A stretch of 64,000 nt of DNA, from NCBI RefSeq assembly GCF_003253705.1, contig NZ_QKYU01000018.1:49143-113142 (forward strand), read 5' to 3'. The DNA comes from Humitalea rosea (lineage in GTDB: Bacteria > Pseudomonadota > Alphaproteobacteria > Acetobacterales > Acetobacteraceae). The position numbers and the translations under genes are program-made. The notes below the pieces were generated by a model, which did not search any database, was not told the DNA's origin, and saw only the letters and a program-made list of their open reading frames with translations. Positions 62,185 to 64,000 of this stretch are shown here, one piece after another. The stretch's first letter is position 1, and each line of letters opens with the position of its first letter.

Positions 62185-64000
62185 ACGCATGGAGCGATTT
62201 CAACGATGCAGTGCCGCTGCCGGAGGATAGCGTGAGCGAACTTCCCGCCGCTGGGCAGATCGCCCTCGATCGACTTCCCCCCGATGGGCAGTCGATGCAT
62301 GCCCATGCCGGACGGACCGCTGTGGACCTGGCGGCCATCGCCATCTTCCTCGACGTGGTCTTCGGCTATTGCGACGGGCTGATCCCCGTCCGTGGCTTCG
62401 TGGATCAGGGCCAGGGGCTGGACACCAAGCCGCACAACATCTGGATCCCCGCCGACAGCAACGCGCCCGAGCTGCTGGCGACCTACGCCACCTGGGCCAC
62501 GCGTGAAGGCAGCGCCGTCTATGTCATCCCCGGCACGGTTGCGGAGCATGGCCAGGCCCGCGCCGAGCATGTGCTGCAGATGCAGACCCTGGTGGTCGAT
62601 CTCGACACCGGCGACATCGATGCCAAGGTGGCGCACCTCGTCCACCACCTCGGCGCGCCGACCCTGCTGGTCGAGAGCGGCGGACGCACCGCCGAGGGCG
62701 CCGCCAAGCTGCATCTCTGGTGGCGGCTTTCCGAGCCGGCGGAGGGCGAGGACCTGGCCCGGCTCTGCGCCCTGCGCGGCGAGATCGCCGACAAGGTTGG
62801 CGGCGACACGCATTTCCGCTCCGCGCACCAGCCCATTCGCGTCCCCGGCACCGTCCACCAGAAGCACGGCGTGCAGCGGCGCGTCACCATCCGGGAGCAC
62901 CGCCCCAGGGTCGAGGTCGAGCTCCCCGACTTCGCCGCGGCGGTGGCGGCCATGCCCACCATGCCGGGCCTGGAGGCGCCCACCGCCGCCGCTGGCGCCC
63001 CCCGCCCCGGCCTCGACACCATCCTCACCACCCCAGTCCGTGAAGGCGCCCAGGACGCCTGGACCCGCTTCCAGGGCGCCAGCGCCGCCATCGGCCATTT
63101 CATCCGCCAGGTGCATGAGGGACGCCTCACGCCCGACCAGGGCTGGGAGGCCATCTGCGGATATAACGCCGCCTGCTTGCGGCCGGCCTGGCCGCTGGAC
63201 CGCCTCAAGGTCGAGGCGGACAGCATCTGGGCGCTGCATGTCGAACGCAACGGGCCGCCGCTGCTCCGCGCCGGTGACGCACCACCCGCCGCTGTCCCGG
63301 CCCACACCCTCGGCGCGTTGCTCGACGATACCTCGCCGATGCCCGACGACCTGATCGGGCCGCGCCTGCTTACCCCGGGTGGGATGCTGGTGCTCGGCGG
63401 CGCGCCGAAGGTCGGCAAGTCCGACTTCCTGATCAGCCTGCTGGTGCACGCCGCGGCCGGCGCACCCTTCCTGCGCTTCACGGCCCCGCGCCCGCTGCGC
63501 GTGTTCTATCTGCAGGCCGAGATCCAGTACCACTACCTGCGAGAGCGGCTACAGCAGCTCCGGCTCGATCCCGCCATCGTGACTCGCGCCCGCGACACCC
63601 TCGTCGTCACCCCCAAGCTGCGCATGCTGCTCGATGACCATGGCGTGCCGCTCGTCGCCGCCGCCATCCGCGCTTCGTTCCCCGACGCGCCGCCCGACAT
63701 CATCTGCATCGACCCGATCCGCAACCTATTCGATGGCGGGCCCGGCGGCGAGGGCGAGAACGACAACAGCGCGATGATGTTCTTCCTGCAGGGCCGCGTC
63801 GAAGCGCTGCGCGACCAGGTCGCCCCCGAGGCCGGCATCATCCTCGCCCACCACACAAAGAAGCTCAGCAAGCAGCAGGTGAAGGATGATCCCTTCCTGG
63901 CGCTCTCCGGCGCCAGCGCGCTGCGCAGCTTCTACACCTCCGGGATGATCCTGTTCCGGCCGGATGAGGAGCAGACCGAACGCGAGTTGCATGTCGAGCT
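62181..64000 (+). CDS. Primase/RepA-like helicase ATPase, cut by the window end
   Basis: Open to the right edge (606 codons seen, no stop). The N-terminal 250 residues resemble a primase-like domain (TLVVDLDTGDIDAKVAHLVHHL, LHLWWRLSEPAEG, HQPIRVPGTVHQKHG). The C-terminal part is a RepA/KaiC-like ATPase (AAA_25) with Walker A GGAPKVGKSDF, YLQAEIQYHYLRERL and Walker B IICIDPIRNLF, then HHTKK. Typical of phage or plasmid replication initiators. ATG 62181 overlaps the nuclease stop. Confidence 0.82.
   Translation, partial: MNAWSDFNDAVPLPEDSVSELPAAGQIALDRLPPDGQSMHAHAGRTAVDLAAIAIFLDVVFGYCDGLIPVRGFVDQGQGLDTKPHNIWIPADSNAPELLATYATWATREGSAVYVIPGTVAEHGQARAEHVLQMQTLVVDLDTGDIDAKVAHLVHHLGAPTLLVESGGRTAEGAAKLHLWWRLSEPAEGEDLARLCALRGEIADKVGGDTHFRSAHQPIRVPGTVHQKHGVQRRVTIREHRPRVEVELPDFAAAVAAMPTMPGLEAPTAAAGAPRPGLDTILTTPVREGAQDAWTRFQGASAAIGHFIRQVHEGRLTPDQGWEAICGYNAACLRPAWPLDRLKVEADSIWALHVERNGPPLLRAGDAPPAAVPAHTLGALLDDTSPMPDDLIGPRLLTPGGMLVLGGAPKVGKSDFLISLLVHAAAGAPFLRFTAPRPLRVFYLQAEIQYHYLRERLQQLRLDPAIVTRARDTLVVTPKLRMLLDDHGVPLVAAAIRASFPDAPPDIICIDPIRNLFDGGPGGEGENDNSAMMFFLQGRVEALRDQVAPEAGIILAHHTKKLSKQQVKDDPFLALSGASALRSFYTSGMILFRPDEEQTERELHVE

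Larger units (their letters stand above)
46410..64000. mobile_element. Accessory island: restriction genes, serine recombinase and phage-like replication module
   Basis: Every recognisable gene to the right of the tRNA-Gly is accessory: nucleases and a methyltransferase, a large serine recombinase cassette, an unknown two-gene module and a phage-type replication set. No structural phage gene or tyrosine integrase is seen inside the window, and the right end lies outside it. Whether this is one element or several stacked at the tRNA cannot be decided here. Confidence 0.6.

Noticed and set aside
46410..64000. CRISPR array
   Set aside because: No regularly spaced repeats of 25-40 bases were seen; the only phased repeat is the 6-base TCCCAC motif.

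Overview
The window is GC-rich, densely packed DNA with a gene set and order typical of an alphaproteobacterium. The fabD-fabG-acpP-fabF-mltG block, the lptF-lptG-lptD-surA-rsmA block, TupABC, DUF2232 inside the S6-S18-L9 operon and DUF993 catabolic genes suggest Acetobacteraceae (a Roseomonas-like relative). This placement is inferred from gene content; no marker gene was compared.

About 1-46.3 kb reads as chromosomal backbone. At the left edge are a probable Bug-family fragment, a thioesterase and the ribosome-rescue factor ArfB. A long leftward array (12.1 to 1.3 kb) carries rpsF, rpsR, a DUF2232 membrane protein, rplI, dnaB, alr, mlaE, mlaF, radA, cvpA, purF and an SDR enzyme, many with 4-nt stop/start overlaps. 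A divergent SDR/HxlR-regulator pair follows, then the rightward fatty-acid block fabD-fabG-acpP-fabF-mltG. A diguanylate cyclase and another SDR sit between mltG and yicC-gmk. Next come an AEC transporter and the leftward envelope block lptF-lptG-lptD-surA-rsmA. From 30 to 38 kb lie a trypsin-like lipoprotein, a FAD-linked oxidase, a tungstate/molybdate uptake operon with two binding proteins and a divergent helix-turn-helix/binding-protein regulator, a secreted Kelch protein and a GST. Then come a frameshifted glycerol kinase, a DedA protein, a three-gene catabolic operon (TIM-barrel isomerase, DUF993, Gfo/Idh/MocA) with its TetR regulator, a maleate-isomerase-like enzyme and an SMP-30 lactonase.

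The backbone appears to end at a tRNA-Gly(GCC) gene (46335-46409). From there to the right edge the content is accessory. A restriction-modification-like island (46.8-50.0 kb) holds a DNA methyltransferase and three putative PD-(D/E)XK-type nucleases. A leftward four-gene cassette (50.3-52.7 kb) is built around a large serine recombinase and DUF2924. An unrecognised two-gene module (52.8-55.0 kb) pairs a 423-aa protein with a Cys-cluster/winged-helix protein. A rightward, tightly coupled phage-like replication and recombination module (55.1 to beyond 64 kb) has a sigma-like factor, a Sak4-like RecA-family ATPase, a DUF669 ssDNA-binding-type protein, a DEAD/DEAH helicase, a DUF6511 protein, a Cas4/RecB-like nuclease and a primase/RepA-like ATPase cut by the window end.

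The most notable items are: a complete 344-residue intein with LAGLIDADG endonuclease motifs inserted exactly in the Walker A loop of the phage-type helicase; the unrecognised two-gene module; helically phased TCCCAC repeats and a perfect hairpin ahead of the replication module; the multi-nuclease restriction island beside the tRNA; a one-base frameshift in glpK; and a lipoprotein protease whose best start codon is CTG.
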